Source: an uncultured Maribacter sp.
Lineage (GTDB): Bacteria; Bacteroidota; Bacteroidia; Flavobacteriales; Flavobacteriaceae
Assembly (NCBI RefSeq): GCF_947500985.1
Contig: NZ_CANMTX010000011.1
Span: 1 to 64,000, forward strand
DNA: 64,000 bases
Direction of reading: 5' to 3'
The position numbers were made by a program, and so were the translations under genes. Positions within the stretch are counted from its first letter, which is position 1. The number at the start of each line of letters is the position of its first letter. Positions 37,152-44,866 of the stretch are shown piece by piece. The notes under the pieces are model-generated. The model was given only the letters and a program-made list of their open reading frames with translations. It was not told the origin of the DNA and made no database searches.

Positions 37152-37184
37152 AATAATATTTGTTTTAAAAATTTAAATTGAAGG

Positions 37185-37192
37185 CAAAAATA
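37185..37192 (-). promoter_or_regulatory. Putative -7 box of acpP
   Basis: On the minus strand TATTTTTG fits TAnnTTTG and lies 34 nt before the acpP ATG. No convincing -33 TTTG is seen. It is in the divergent region shared with purN. Confidence 0.45.
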
Positions 37193-37379
37193 AAAAACTT
37201 TGGTTTAATTACACTAATTGTCGTTAAAATGTATGGTAATTTAATAAAATTAAATACATGTGCTGTAATTTTACCTCATTAATATTTTGTTTCGGTAACG
37301 TTGATAAAAGGTATTGAAAAGTAGTGAGGTAATTAGAACTGTAAATGATAATCGTTTTTTTCTAAATTCTGACAAGCTT

Positions 37380-37387
37380 TAAATTTG
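37380..37387 (+). promoter_or_regulatory. Putative -7 box of purN
   Basis: TAAATTTG fits TAnnTTTG. It overlaps the most upstream in-frame TTG (37385), so initiation must occur further downstream, supporting the TTG at 37442 as the purN start. Confidence 0.5.
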
Positions 37388-37441
37388 CTTTATTTGCAGA
37401 ACTTTAATTTTATTGTTCGCTCTCTTAAAAGACCATTTGTA

Positions 37442-38017
37442 TTGAAAACCAAAAAAATTATTCTTTTTGCCTCAGGTTCTGGATCTAATGTTGAAAACAT
37501 TGCCAACTATTTTAAACTCCGCAAAGATGTTACTATATGCTGTGTATTAACTAACAAAAGCGATGCCAAAGTCATAGAACGGTGTAATAGACTTGAAATA
37601 AACGCTTTGTTCTTTAACCGCCAAGCGTTTTCTAAAAGTGACTTTATTTTAAATATGATGCAATCCTTAGAACCTGACCTTATAGTATTGGCCGGCTTTT
37701 TATGGAAAATACCAGAATCTATTACGAATACTTTTCCAAAGCAAATCATAAATATCCATCCTGCATTGTTGCCTAAATACGGTGGCAAAGGCATGTATGG
37801 TATGAACGTTCATAATGCAGTTAAAAAACAAAAAGAAACTGAAACTGGCATTACCATACATTATGTAAATGCTCATTACGATGAAGGCGCAATCATTAAA
37901 CAAGCAAAAGCACCAATCGCTATTAACGATACAGCAGAAGATATTGCATCTAAAGTTCACCAATTAGAATATGAGCATTTCCCTAAAGTTATTGACGAAA
38001 TTTTATCGAAACAGTAA
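37442..38017 (+). CDS. purN: Phosphoribosylglycinamide formyltransferase (TTG start)
   Basis: The 191-residue GAR transformylase adds formyl from 10-formyl-THF in purine synthesis. The family N-terminus KKIILFASGSGSN follows directly after the TTG at 37442. The more upstream TTG at 37385 overlaps the -7 box and adds 19 non-family residues. The catalytic NIHPALLPKY region with Asn and His is present, as is the C-terminal HYVNAHYDEGAIIKQ segment. No ATG precedes the fold, so a non-ATG start is likely. The stop overlaps the rnhA start (TAATG). Confidence 0.93.
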   Translation: MKTKKIILFASGSGSNVENIANYFKLRKDVTICCVLTNKSDAKVIERCNRLEINALFFNRQAFSKSDFILNMMQSLEPDLIVLAGFLWKIPESITNTFPKQIINIHPALLPKYGGKGMYGMNVHNAVKKQKETETGITIHYVNAHYDEGAIIKQAKAPIAINDTAEDIASKVHQLEYEHFPKVIDEILSKQ

Positions 38018-38652
38018 TGGCTAAAAAAGGAAAATTCTATGTCGTCTGGAAAGGTAAAAAGCCAGGTATTTTCGATTCTTGGAAGGAATGCAAAAAATCT
38101 ATTGCAAACTATGCCGGTGCAGAATACAAATCTTTTGAATCTTTTGACGTCGCCAAAAAAGCCTACAATGGTAATTATGCCGATTTTAAAGGAAAGAAAA
38201 AAACAGCACCTTCACTATCAAAAGAGGAATTGGCACGAATAGGGCTACCTAATTATCATTCTATTTCTGTTGATGCGGCTTCTAGTGGAAATCCCGGAGT
38301 TATGGAATACCAAGGTGTAGATACTAAAACGGGTAAAAAATTATTTAAACAAGGTCCTTTTCCGCAAGGGACCAATAATATTGGGGAGTTTTTAGCTCTC
38401 GTTCACGGACTAGCATTTTTGAAAGAGCGTAATAGTGATCGTATCATCTATACAGATTCTAGAACTGCCATGAGTTGGGTGCGCAAAAAAAAATGTAATA
38501 CAAAACTAACAGTATCTGCTAAGAACAAGAATCTTTTTGACCTTATAGACAGAGCTGTAGACTGGTTAAAGAAAAACCAATACACTACTGTTATCGTAAA
38601 ATGGGAAACAAAAGCTTGGGGAGAAATTCCTGCTGATTTTGGTAGGAAATAA
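38017..38652 (+). CDS. rnhA: Ribonuclease HI with N-terminal viroplasmin domain
   Basis: The 211-residue protein has an RNase H1 N-terminal hybrid-binding (viroplasmin-like) domain at residues 1-50 (FYVVWKGKKPGIFDSWKECK) and a C-terminal RNase HI domain from about 70. The catalytic carboxylates are visible as VDAASSGNPG, NNIGEFLAL, YTDSRTA and the final GEIPADFGRK. It cuts RNA in RNA-DNA hybrids. Its ATG overlaps the purN stop, so the pair is translationally coupled. Confidence 0.96.
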   Translation: MAKKGKFYVVWKGKKPGIFDSWKECKKSIANYAGAEYKSFESFDVAKKAYNGNYADFKGKKKTAPSLSKEELARIGLPNYHSISVDAASSGNPGVMEYQGVDTKTGKKLFKQGPFPQGTNNIGEFLALVHGLAFLKERNSDRIIYTDSRTAMSWVRKKKCNTKLTVSAKNKNLFDLIDRAVDWLKKNQYTTVIVKWETKAWGEIPADFGRK

Positions 38653-38706
38653 TATTTAAGCTATATTCTTTCTCTTTTCTTAACGAGATACTCTAAGTAA
38701 TATATA

Positions 38707-40073
38707 ATGAAGCTATTTCTTTACTTGCCAACTTTTGCTATTGTCTTTAATGTCTTGACAAGTCATGCTCAAAGTTCCAAGATCTGTTCTTTTGGACATA
38801 ATTTTTCAGAAACCGAACAGCATATTTTAAGTCCTTTGAGAAAAGAAAATATTAAAACTATTGATTCTCTACTTGAAACAATTGGTGTTGAGAGAAACTT
38901 TCATATATATCATTCGAATACCACAGAAAAAATAGATATATTGTCATTCCAACATACCAAATAGATTCACTTACAGCTTGGGAGAATTTCAACATTCATA
39001 ATCTTTCATTACTACATGCAATTGGTCATCATATCAACAATCATGAATTTACACAAGGTTCGGATTTAGACAATTTGGAGCTAGTTGCTGATCAACACTT
39101 AGGCTATAGCGTTTCTAAATTGGGTTTTACTATTGACCAATACCTAAACAAGCTAAACAACGCATTACCAGCTACATTTTATACTTACAACGACCCGCGA
39201 ACTGACAAAAGAATCACTTCTTTTAAAAAAGGCTTCAATATGTTCATTGAAGAAAGAAATCTAATTGATACTAATAATTTAATTAATATTTTCAAACCAA
39301 ATTATTCAAAAGCAGACTCACTTTTTACACAAGCCAAAGAGAATATAAGTTTTGATTCTAAATTAAGCGCATCAGAATTTTATAAAGTATACCAATATTC
39401 TAATGGTAAAAAAATTAGATCACTATACGAAGCTTTTACACTCTTTTACAAAACTCATCAATTTGAAGATGCAGTACTCTGTGGCAATCAGCTCATATAT
39501 CATGGTGCAGGATTTTTAAGTACCGATAGTTACATCACCTTTATGTTAGAGCTAGGTCAATCATATAAAAATATATCTAATCACGAAAATGCTTTAAAAA
39601 TTTTAAATTATGGTCAAAAATTAGCGCCCTCAAATGCAGGATTTCCCTACGTAATGGCCGGGATATACAACCGAATAGGCGATTATAATAAACGTATTGA
39701 ATTTTTGACACAAACTCTCAAAAATGGCCCTGCAAATGTTGACTTATACTATGAATTGGCTGAATCATACAATACTGTCAATTTACCTTTAGAATCAATT
39801 AAATATTATAAAAGAATTCTTTTCTTAAAACCGGAACATATAAAGGCTAGAATAGAATTAGCAAATACATACATAAAAGAGGGAAAGAAATTGGATAACC
39901 AAATGAATAGTGAAGACATAAATTCTGATGATAACAAAAAGATTTTAAAAATTAAAAAAGAATTGTGGATTAATGCCGAAAATGTATTAAAAGAGGGATT
40001 AAAATATGAAATTAAAAATAATATTCTATACCAAGAGCTACAGAATCTAAAAAAATTTAAGCTAAACGAATAA
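38707..40073 (+). pseudogene. Frameshifted M48-like metalloprotease/TPR protein
   Basis: Two reading frames together make one protein of about 455 residues. The first (38707-38964) gives a signal peptide (1-21) and a mature N-terminus. The second frame resumes at an A6 run (38927-38932) as NRYIVIPTYQ and continues through a zinc-protease-like helix and a TPR region to 40073. One missing A (A7 to A6) explains the break. The protease motif reads HAIGHH (around 39015-39032) where related proteins have HExxHH, followed by ELVADQHLGY in place of the usual ELEAD. The catalytic Glu is therefore also lost. Either a decaying gene or, for the indel, a sequencing error. C-terminal TPR repeats are intact. 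Confidence 0.75.
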
Positions 40074-40174
40074 CTTCGGTAGAAATAAGCTAACATATTG
40101 GTGTTACATTGAAAAATCAATATCTGTATCCAGTAATCTGTCTATCCTATTATTAATTTCGAACTACAAAATCG

Positions 40175-40182
40175 TATATTTG
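40175..40182 (+). promoter_or_regulatory. Putative -7 box of the PfkB kinase gene
   Basis: TATATTTG fits TAnnTTTG and lies 22 nt before the ATG. A clear -33 TTTG is not seen. Confidence 0.5.
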
Positions 40183-40204
40183 CAGCTTAAATTTTTACAA
40201 TTTT

Positions 40205-41131
40205 ATGGGCAAGCTTTTAATAGTAGGTACTGTCGCTTTTGACGCCATCGAAACTCCTTTTGGAAAAACAGATAAAATATTGGGCGGCGCAGCTACCTAT
40301 ATTGGCTTAGCAGCATCTCAATTCGATGTAGATTCAGCTATTATTTCTATTGTAGGTGATGATTTACCACAAGAATATTTAGATCTTTTAACTGACAGAG
40401 GTATTGACATTTCTGGCTTGGAAATCGTAAAAGGTGGCAAAACTTTCTTCTGGAAAGGTAAATACCATAACGATTTAAATTCTAGAGATACTCTTGTTAC
40501 AGAATTGAACACCCTAGAAGACTTCAACCCTGTAGTTCCTGAAGATTATAATGATGCCGATGTAGTTATGCTAGGTAATCTCCACCCAATTGTTCAATTA
40601 GGTGTAATTAATCAGATGAAAAAACGACCAAAATTAATCATATTGGACACCATGAATTTTTGGATGGACAATGCTTTGAATGATTTAATGGAAGTCATTA
40701 AACATATAGATGTACTAACTATTAATGATGAGGAAGCTAGACAACTAACTGGCGAATACTCTTTAGTTAAAGCAGCTCAAAAGATTTTTACCATGGGGCC
40801 TAAATATGTGGTTATCAAAAAAGGGGAACATGGGGCTTTATTATTTAATGAAGACCAAATCTTCTTTGCACCGGCATTACCTTTAGAAGAGGTATTTGAC
40901 CCAACTGGTGCAGGTGATACTTTTGCTGGTGGATTTTCAGGATATCTGGCAGCAAGCGATGATAGTTCTTTTGAGAATATGAAGAAGGCTATTATACACG
41001 GATCCAATTTGGCATCCTTTAGTGTTGAAAAATTTGGCACAGAAAGAATGGTTGACTTAGATCGTAAAGAAATTAGAGAGAGACTACATCAGTTTAAAAG
41101 ACTGACTCAGTTTGATATAGAATTACAATAA
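40205..41131 (+). CDS. PfkB family carbohydrate/nucleoside kinase
   Basis: This 308-residue ribokinase-like protein has the N-terminal di-Gly region LGGAATYIGLAA and the C-terminal signature DPTGAGDTFAGGF (about 235-247) with the catalytic Asp. It is similar to the sugar and adenosine kinases of the family. The position immediately upstream of purF and near purN hints at a nucleoside or ribose-related substrate, but that is inference. An intrinsic terminator follows 7 nt after its stop. Confidence 0.92.
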   Translation: MGKLLIVGTVAFDAIETPFGKTDKILGGAATYIGLAASQFDVDSAIISIVGDDLPQEYLDLLTDRGIDISGLEIVKGGKTFFWKGKYHNDLNSRDTLVTELNTLEDFNPVVPEDYNDADVVMLGNLHPIVQLGVINQMKKRPKLIILDTMNFWMDNALNDLMEVIKHIDVLTINDEEARQLTGEYSLVKAAQKIFTMGPKYVVIKKGEHGALLFNEDQIFFAPALPLEEVFDPTGAGDTFAGGFSGYLAASDDSSFENMKKAIIHGSNLASFSVEKFGTERMVDLDRKEIRERLHQFKRLTQFDIELQ

Positions 41132-41138
41132 TCCCCTT

Positions 41139-41162
41139 GCCTCAATTTTTTGGGGCTTTTTT
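41139..41162 (+). terminator. Terminator between the PfkB gene and purF
   Basis: GCCTCAA pairs with TTGGGGC (one T-G pair) around a TTTT loop, followed by six T. It ends only 13 nt before the purF ATG, so it could also act as an attenuator in the purF leader. Confidence 0.78.
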
Positions 41163-41175
41163 AATACCAAAAACA

Positions 41176-43074
41176 ATGAGTGACGCAATTAAGCATGAGT
41201 GTGGTATTTCTGTAATACGGTTATTAAAACCACTAGAGTATTACAAGGAAAAATATGGAACAGCATTTTATGGTGTAAATAAAATGTATCTAATGATGGA
41301 AAAACAGCACAATCGTGGTCAAGATGGTGCAGGTTTTGCTAGTATAAAATTAGATGTAGAAGCTGGGGAACGTTATATGAGCCGTGTACGCTCATGTCAA
41401 CAACAACCTATACAAGATATTTTTGCCCAAATCAACGACCGTATCAACTCTGAGCTTAAAGAGCATCCGGAGTATGAAGATGATGTTGCTTTGCAAAAAA
41501 AGCACATACCTTATATAGGAGAATTACTTTTAGGGCATGTACGTTATGGAACTTTTGGTAAAAACAGTATTGAAAGTGTTCACCCATTTTTAAGACAAAA
41601 CAATTGGATGCACCGTAACCTTATTGTTGCAGGTAATTTCAACATGACCAATGTTCACGAACTGTTCGATAATTTAATTCAGTTAGGGCAACATCCAAAA
41701 GAAATGGCCGATACGGTGACCGTAATGGAAAAGATAGGTCATTTTCTAGATGATGCGGTTGCCAAACTATACAAGCAAATTAAAAAAGAAGGATACACTA
41801 AACAAGAAGCTTCTCCCCTCATAGCCGAACGTTTAAAGGTGTACAAAATATTAAGAAGGGCTGCCAAAAATTTTGATGGTGGTTATGCGATGGCAGGTTT
41901 ACTTGGTCATGGTGATGCTTTTGTATTAAGAGATCCAAGCGGCATTAGACCTGCATACTACTATAGAGATGACGAAGTTGTTGTTGTAGCATCAGAAAGA
42001 CCAGCAATACAAACCGTATTCAATGTACCTTACGACGAGGTGAAAGAATTAGATCCCGGTGCAGCTATCATTATTAAAAAGAATGGCACCAGCGACATTA
42101 AACAAATACTAGAGCCTAAAGAGCGAAAAGCTTGTTCTTTTGAACGTATCTATTTCTCTAGAGGTAGCGATAAAGAAATTTACCAAGAGCGTAAAGCTTT
42201 AGGTAAGTTGGTATTTCCTCAAATATTAGAAGCTATCAACGAGGATATCAAGAATACCGTTTTCTCATATATACCAAATACAGCCGAAACTTCTTTCTAC
42301 GGAATGGTTAAGGAAGCTCAAAATTACTTGAACAAGAAAAAGGAAGAGCAAATACTAGCTTTAGGTACAGGTATTACAGGTGAACAATTACATGAGATAC
42401 TAGATGTACGCCCTAGAATAGAGAAAGTTGCCATTAAAGATGCGAAGCTTAGAACATTCATTACTCAAGATAGCAGTAGAGATGATCTTGTAGCGCACGT
42501 CTATGACATTTCTTATGGATCTGTAAAGAAAGGTGACAATCTAGTTATTATCGATGATAGTATTGTTCGGGGTACCACATTAAAAAAGAGTATTCTAAGA
42601 ATATTAGATAGATTATCACCTAAGAAAATTATAGTGGTATCATCTGCGCCGCAAATTAGATATCCAGATTGTTATGGTATTGATATGGCCAAACTAGAAG
42701 ACTTTATTGCCTTTAAAGCAACTTTAGCTTTACACGAAGACAATAACTCTATGCATATCGTAGAAGATATCTACAAAAAGTGCTTAACACAGGTTGGTAG
42801 TCATGATAACGACGTTATTAACTATGTTAAAGAATTCTATGCTCCATTTACCGCGAAACAAATTTCAAAGAAAACCGGAGAGTTACTTAGCCCTGAAGGA
42901 ATAAACGCTGAAGTTTCTATTATTTACCAAACCATTGAAAACCTACATGAGGCTTGTCCTAAAAACTTAGGAGATTGGTATTTTACCGGTAACTACCCAA
43001 CACCAGGCGGAAATAGAGTAGTAAATAAGGCATTCATTAACTTTTATGAAGGCAACAACGAACGCGCATATTAA
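41176..43074 (+). CDS. purF: Amidophosphoribosyltransferase
   Basis: The first enzyme of purine synthesis makes phosphoribosylamine from PRPP and glutamine. The ATG at 41176 gives MSDAIKHECGI; a TTG 13 codons upstream falls inside the terminator hairpin and is rejected. Cys9 is the expected N-terminal nucleophile after removal of an 8-residue propeptide. The PRPP-binding motif VIIDDSIVRGTTLKKS is present. At 632 residues it is much longer than the E. coli enzyme (about 505), with insertions in the glutaminase half, as in other Bacteroidota. Together with purN it makes this a purine-synthesis neighbourhood. Confidence 0.96.
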   Translation: MSDAIKHECGISVIRLLKPLEYYKEKYGTAFYGVNKMYLMMEKQHNRGQDGAGFASIKLDVEAGERYMSRVRSCQQQPIQDIFAQINDRINSELKEHPEYEDDVALQKKHIPYIGELLLGHVRYGTFGKNSIESVHPFLRQNNWMHRNLIVAGNFNMTNVHELFDNLIQLGQHPKEMADTVTVMEKIGHFLDDAVAKLYKQIKKEGYTKQEASPLIAERLKVYKILRRAAKNFDGGYAMAGLLGHGDAFVLRDPSGIRPAYYYRDDEVVVVASERPAIQTVFNVPYDEVKELDPGAAIIIKKNGTSDIKQILEPKERKACSFERIYFSRGSDKEIYQERKALGKLVFPQILEAINEDIKNTVFSYIPNTAETSFYGMVKEAQNYLNKKKEEQILALGTGITGEQLHEILDVRPRIEKVAIKDAKLRTFITQDSSRDDLVAHVYDISYGSVKKGDNLVIIDDSIVRGTTLKKSILRILDRLSPKKIIVVSSAPQIRYPDCYGIDMAKLEDFIAFKATLALHEDNNSMHIVEDIYKKCLTQVGSHDNDVINYVKEFYAPFTAKQISKKTGELLSPEGINAEVSIIYQTIENLHEACPKNLGDWYFTGNYPTPGGNRVVNKAFINFYEGNNERAY

Positions 43075-43081
43075 ATAATAT

Positions 43082-43118
43082 ATCGATGAAATGCATTCTA
43101 TTTATGTATTTCATCGAT
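43082..43118 (+). terminator. Hairpin downstream of purF
   Basis: A 15-bp stem (ATCGATGAAATGCAT / ATGTATTTCATCGAT, one G-T pair) with a 7-nt loop lies 7 nt after the purF stop. It lacks a strong T-tract, but its position suits transcription termination. Confidence 0.55.
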
Positions 43119-43180
43119 GAATACAGTATTTTAACGACCGAATGGTCGATTTGACTTAACCAGCTTTACTTTTAAAGCTA

Positions 43181-43251
43181 CCATAGCATAAGTAGGTTAA
43201 GTTCATGGTAAGATTTGGGGCAAAAAAGGTGGAGGTTTCTCCACCTTTTTT
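43181..43251 (+). ncRNA. Tandem small RNA, copy 1 of 5
   Basis: The 40-nt head (43181-43220) begins CCATAGCATAAGTAGG and ends GATTTGGGG, identical in copies 1 to 4. It is followed by terminator hairpin AAGGTGGAG / CTCCACCTT with GTTT loop and a T-run. A -7-like box TACTTTTA (43167-43174) stands 6 nt upstream. The expected transcript is about 70 nt. No ORF is conserved. In the head, CCAU (1-4) can pair with AUGG (25-28), leaving the A/G-rich middle as a 20-nt loop. Confidence 0.8.
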
Positions 43252-43376
43252 ATTTGCCATTTTTTTCTTCAAACAGATTTGTAATCCGTTTCTTCACAAA
43301 GCTCCTTTTAACGTAATTACGAGACTTTCAGCCAATACCTTTTACATTCATTAACAAGCCTATTACATTTACAGAA

Positions 43377-43445
43377 CCATAGCATAAGTAGGTTAAGTTC
43401 ATGGTAAGATTTGGGGAAAAAGACGGAGCATTGCTCCGTCTTTTT
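43377..43445 (+). ncRNA. Tandem small RNA, copy 2 of 5
   Basis: The same 40-nt head (43377-43416) is followed by terminator GACGGAG CATTG CTCCGTC and TTTTT. The -7-like box TACATTTA (43364-43371) lies 5 nt before the head, with a TTTT about 20 nt further upstream in the -33 position. The expected transcript is about 69 nt. Confidence 0.85.
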
Positions 43446-43578
43446 ATTTTAAAGCCATTTCTAACTTCACAACCACACAAAATCTTCCTAAATTATTAAT
43501 TCTAGTAGTACAACTTAAGTTTGTGACGTACAACGAATAGCTTTTTATAATACCCCATCTGCATATACATTTACAGAA

Positions 43579-43646
43579 CCATAGCATAAGTAGGTTAAGT
43601 TCATGGTAAGATTTGGGGAAAAGACGGAGCATTGCTCCGTCTTTTT
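43579..43646 (+). ncRNA. Tandem small RNA, copy 3 of 5
   Basis: The head (43579-43618) is identical to copies 1, 2 and 4. The terminator GACGGAG CATTG CTCCGTC with TTTTT is the same as in copy 2. The -7-like box TACATTTA (43566-43573) lies 5 nt upstream. The whole 200-bp unit, including the spacer, is nearly the same as that of copy 2, showing a recent tandem duplication. Confidence 0.85.
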
Positions 43647-43779
43647 ATTTTAAAGCCATTTCTAACTTCACAACCACACAAAATCTTCCTAAATTATTAA
43701 TTCTAGTAGTACAACCTAAGTTTGTGACGTACAACGAATAGCTCTTTATAAAACACCGTATGCCTATATATTTACAGAA

Positions 43780-43847
43780 CCATAGCATAAGTAGGTTAAG
43801 TTCATGGTAAGATTTGGGGAAAAGACGGAGCAATGCTCCGTCTTTTT
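43780..43847 (+). ncRNA. Tandem small RNA, copy 4 of 5
   Basis: The head (43780-43819) is identical to copies 1 to 3. The terminator stem is GACGGAG / CTCCGTC with loop CAATG, a T-to-A change relative to copies 2 and 3. The -7-like box TATATTTA (43767-43774) is 5 nt upstream; one base differs from copies 2 and 3 but keeps the TAnnTTTA pattern. Confidence 0.85.
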
Positions 43848-43986
43848 ATTTTATACCAATTGGCTTATAAAACAACTAGTTAGCCCTAATGACCTACCCC
43901 TAGTAAAACATCTTCTGTTAAATAAAAGTTTATATTTTTCTTAAAAATCCTTTTTTTATTTACTCAATACCAGTAATTTAGTCTCG

Positions 43987-44056
43987 CCATAGCATAAGTA
44001 GGTTAAGTTTATGGTAAGATTTGGGACGAAAAGGGTGGAGACTTCTCCGCCCTTTT
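43987..44056 (+). ncRNA. Tandem small RNA, copy 5 of 5 (divergent)
   Basis: The head (43987-44026) differs from the others at position 24 (C to T) and 40 (G to A). The position-24 change extends the CCATA/TATGG pairing by one base pair. The terminator AAGGGTGGAG / CTCCGCCCTT (one T-G pair) with ACTT loop has a different sequence but the same form. A weaker -7-like box TAATTTAG (43974-43981) keeps the 5-nt distance to the head. The sod gene converges on this copy from the other side. Confidence 0.78.
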
Positions 44057-44062
44057 CTATTT

Positions 44063-44104
44063 TAAAACCAAAAAAACCACCCATGAATAATTCATAAGTG
44101 GTTT
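44063..44104 (-). terminator. Terminator of sod
   Basis: AAACCAC pairs with GTGGTTT around an inner ATGAA/TTCAT hairpin. On the minus strand it is followed by a run of eight T, as expected for the end of sod. Confidence 0.75.
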
Positions 44105-44138
44105 CTTACAAAATAGTTAAGAATATTTCTACTCTTTA

Positions 44139-44747
44139 TTATTTGTTACTTGCGTATCTTTTCGAAACTTCATCCCAGTTAATAATATTGAAAAACGCTT
44201 CAATATAATCTGGTCTCTTGTTTTGGTAATTTAGGTAATATGCATGTTCCCATACATCTAAACCTAAGATTGGCTGACCTCCACATTCAACTCCTGGCAT
44301 TAATGGATTGTCTTGATTTGGTGTAGAACATACTTCTACTTTACCTCCTTTATGAACACATAACCATGCCCAACCAGAACCAAATCTTGTACCTGCAGCA
44401 GTTGTAAACTTATTTTTGAATTCTTCGAAAGAACCAAAAGCGCTTTCAATTGCAGTTGCTAATTCACCACTAGGCTTTCCTCCACCGTTTGGTGATAATA
44501 TTGTCCAGAATAATGAGTGATTGTAAAATCCTCCACCGTTATTTCTAACAGCACCATTACTCATATCCAATCCTGTTAAAATATCTTCTATAGACTTCCC
44601 AGCAAGGTCAGTACCTTCTATAGCAGCATTTAATTTAGATGTATATCCTTGGTGATGTTTTGTATGGTGTATTTCCATTGTCCTTGCATCAATATGAGGC
44701 TCAAGAGCATCATAGGCGTAAGGCAATTTTGGTAGTTCAAAAGCCAT
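44139..44747 (-). CDS. Superoxide dismutase (Fe/Mn family)
   Basis: The 202-residue enzyme disproportionates superoxide. Metal ligands are visible as His27 (EIHHTKHH), a His near 78 (FYNHSLFW), and Asp and His in [12 protein letters not shown] (about 164-168). There is no signal peptide, so it is cytosolic. Fe and Mn types cannot be separated with confidence by eye. A CAAAGTTA (minus strand TAACTTTG) -7 box lies 37 nt upstream at 44784-44791. It converges on the small-RNA array and has its own terminator. Confidence 0.97.
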   Translation of the reverse strand: MAFELPKLPYAYDALEPHIDARTMEIHHTKHHQGYTSKLNAAIEGTDLAGKSIEDILTGLDMSNGAVRNNGGGFYNHSLFWTILSPNGGGKPSGELATAIESAFGSFEEFKNKFTTAAGTRFGSGWAWLCVHKGGKVEVCSTPNQDNPLMPGVECGGQPILGLDVWEHAYYLNYQNKRPDYIEAFFNIINWDEVSKRYASNK

Positions 44748-44783
44748 AATTTATGTGTTTTTAGATTAATATTAATTGTATCT

Positions 44784-44791
44784 CAAAGTTA
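44784..44791 (-). promoter_or_regulatory. Putative -7 box of sod
   Basis: Minus strand TAACTTTG fits TAnnTTTG. A matching -33 box is not evident. Confidence 0.45.
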
Positions 44792-44866
44792 CGGATTTTA
44801 ACATTTATATTCATGTAATAATTTGTTAAGAACTGTACAGGAATCCTTAATTTGCAGTAAAAATCA

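Larger units (their letters stand above)
43377..43779 (+). repeat. Two near-identical ~200-bp tandem units (sRNA copies 2 and 3)
   Basis: Units 43377-43578 and 43579-43779 match over almost their full length, including the spacer between terminator and next promoter (from AAAGCCATTTCTAACTTCAC onward). They differ by one A in the A-run before the terminator and by scattered changes, concentrated in the last 40 nt. Copies 1, 4 and 5 keep the spacing of 196-207 bp but have diverged spacers. Confidence 0.9.
43075..44138. other. Gene-free interval holding the sRNA array
   Basis: This 1064-bp stretch between purF and sod contains no credible protein gene. Two 62-codon minus-strand frames (43444-43632 and 43645-43833) are nearly identical only because they are antisense to the duplicated spacer and sRNA. 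The contents are the purF hairpin, five sRNA units, and the sod terminator. Confidence 0.85.

Noticed and set aside
37385-37441. purN from TTG 37385
   Set aside because: The codon lies within the -7 promoter box and adds 19 residues foreign to the family.
38927-38937. Programmed -1 frameshift at the A-run
   Set aside because: The run is not in the X-XXY-YYZ phase needed for tandem slippage and no downstream stem was seen; a simple indel is more likely.
41137-41175. purF extended to a TTG at 41137
   Set aside because: The extension lies in the terminator hairpin and precedes the family N-terminus MSDAIKHECGI.
43444-43833. Two nearly identical 62-codon minus-strand ORFs (43444-43632 and 43645-43833)
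   Set aside because: They run antisense through the sRNA, its terminator and the duplicated spacer, and similarity comes from the DNA duplication. No signal of coding selection.
43204-44056. A short peptide starting ATG GTA AGA TTT GGG inside each sRNA head
   Set aside because: The frame runs into the terminator and diverges completely after five codons in the different copies, with no ribosome site conserved.
43181-44056. CRISPR-like array
   Set aside because: Repeats of 40 nt are spaced by about 160 nt with promoter and terminator features, and spacers of two units are duplicated; no cas genes.
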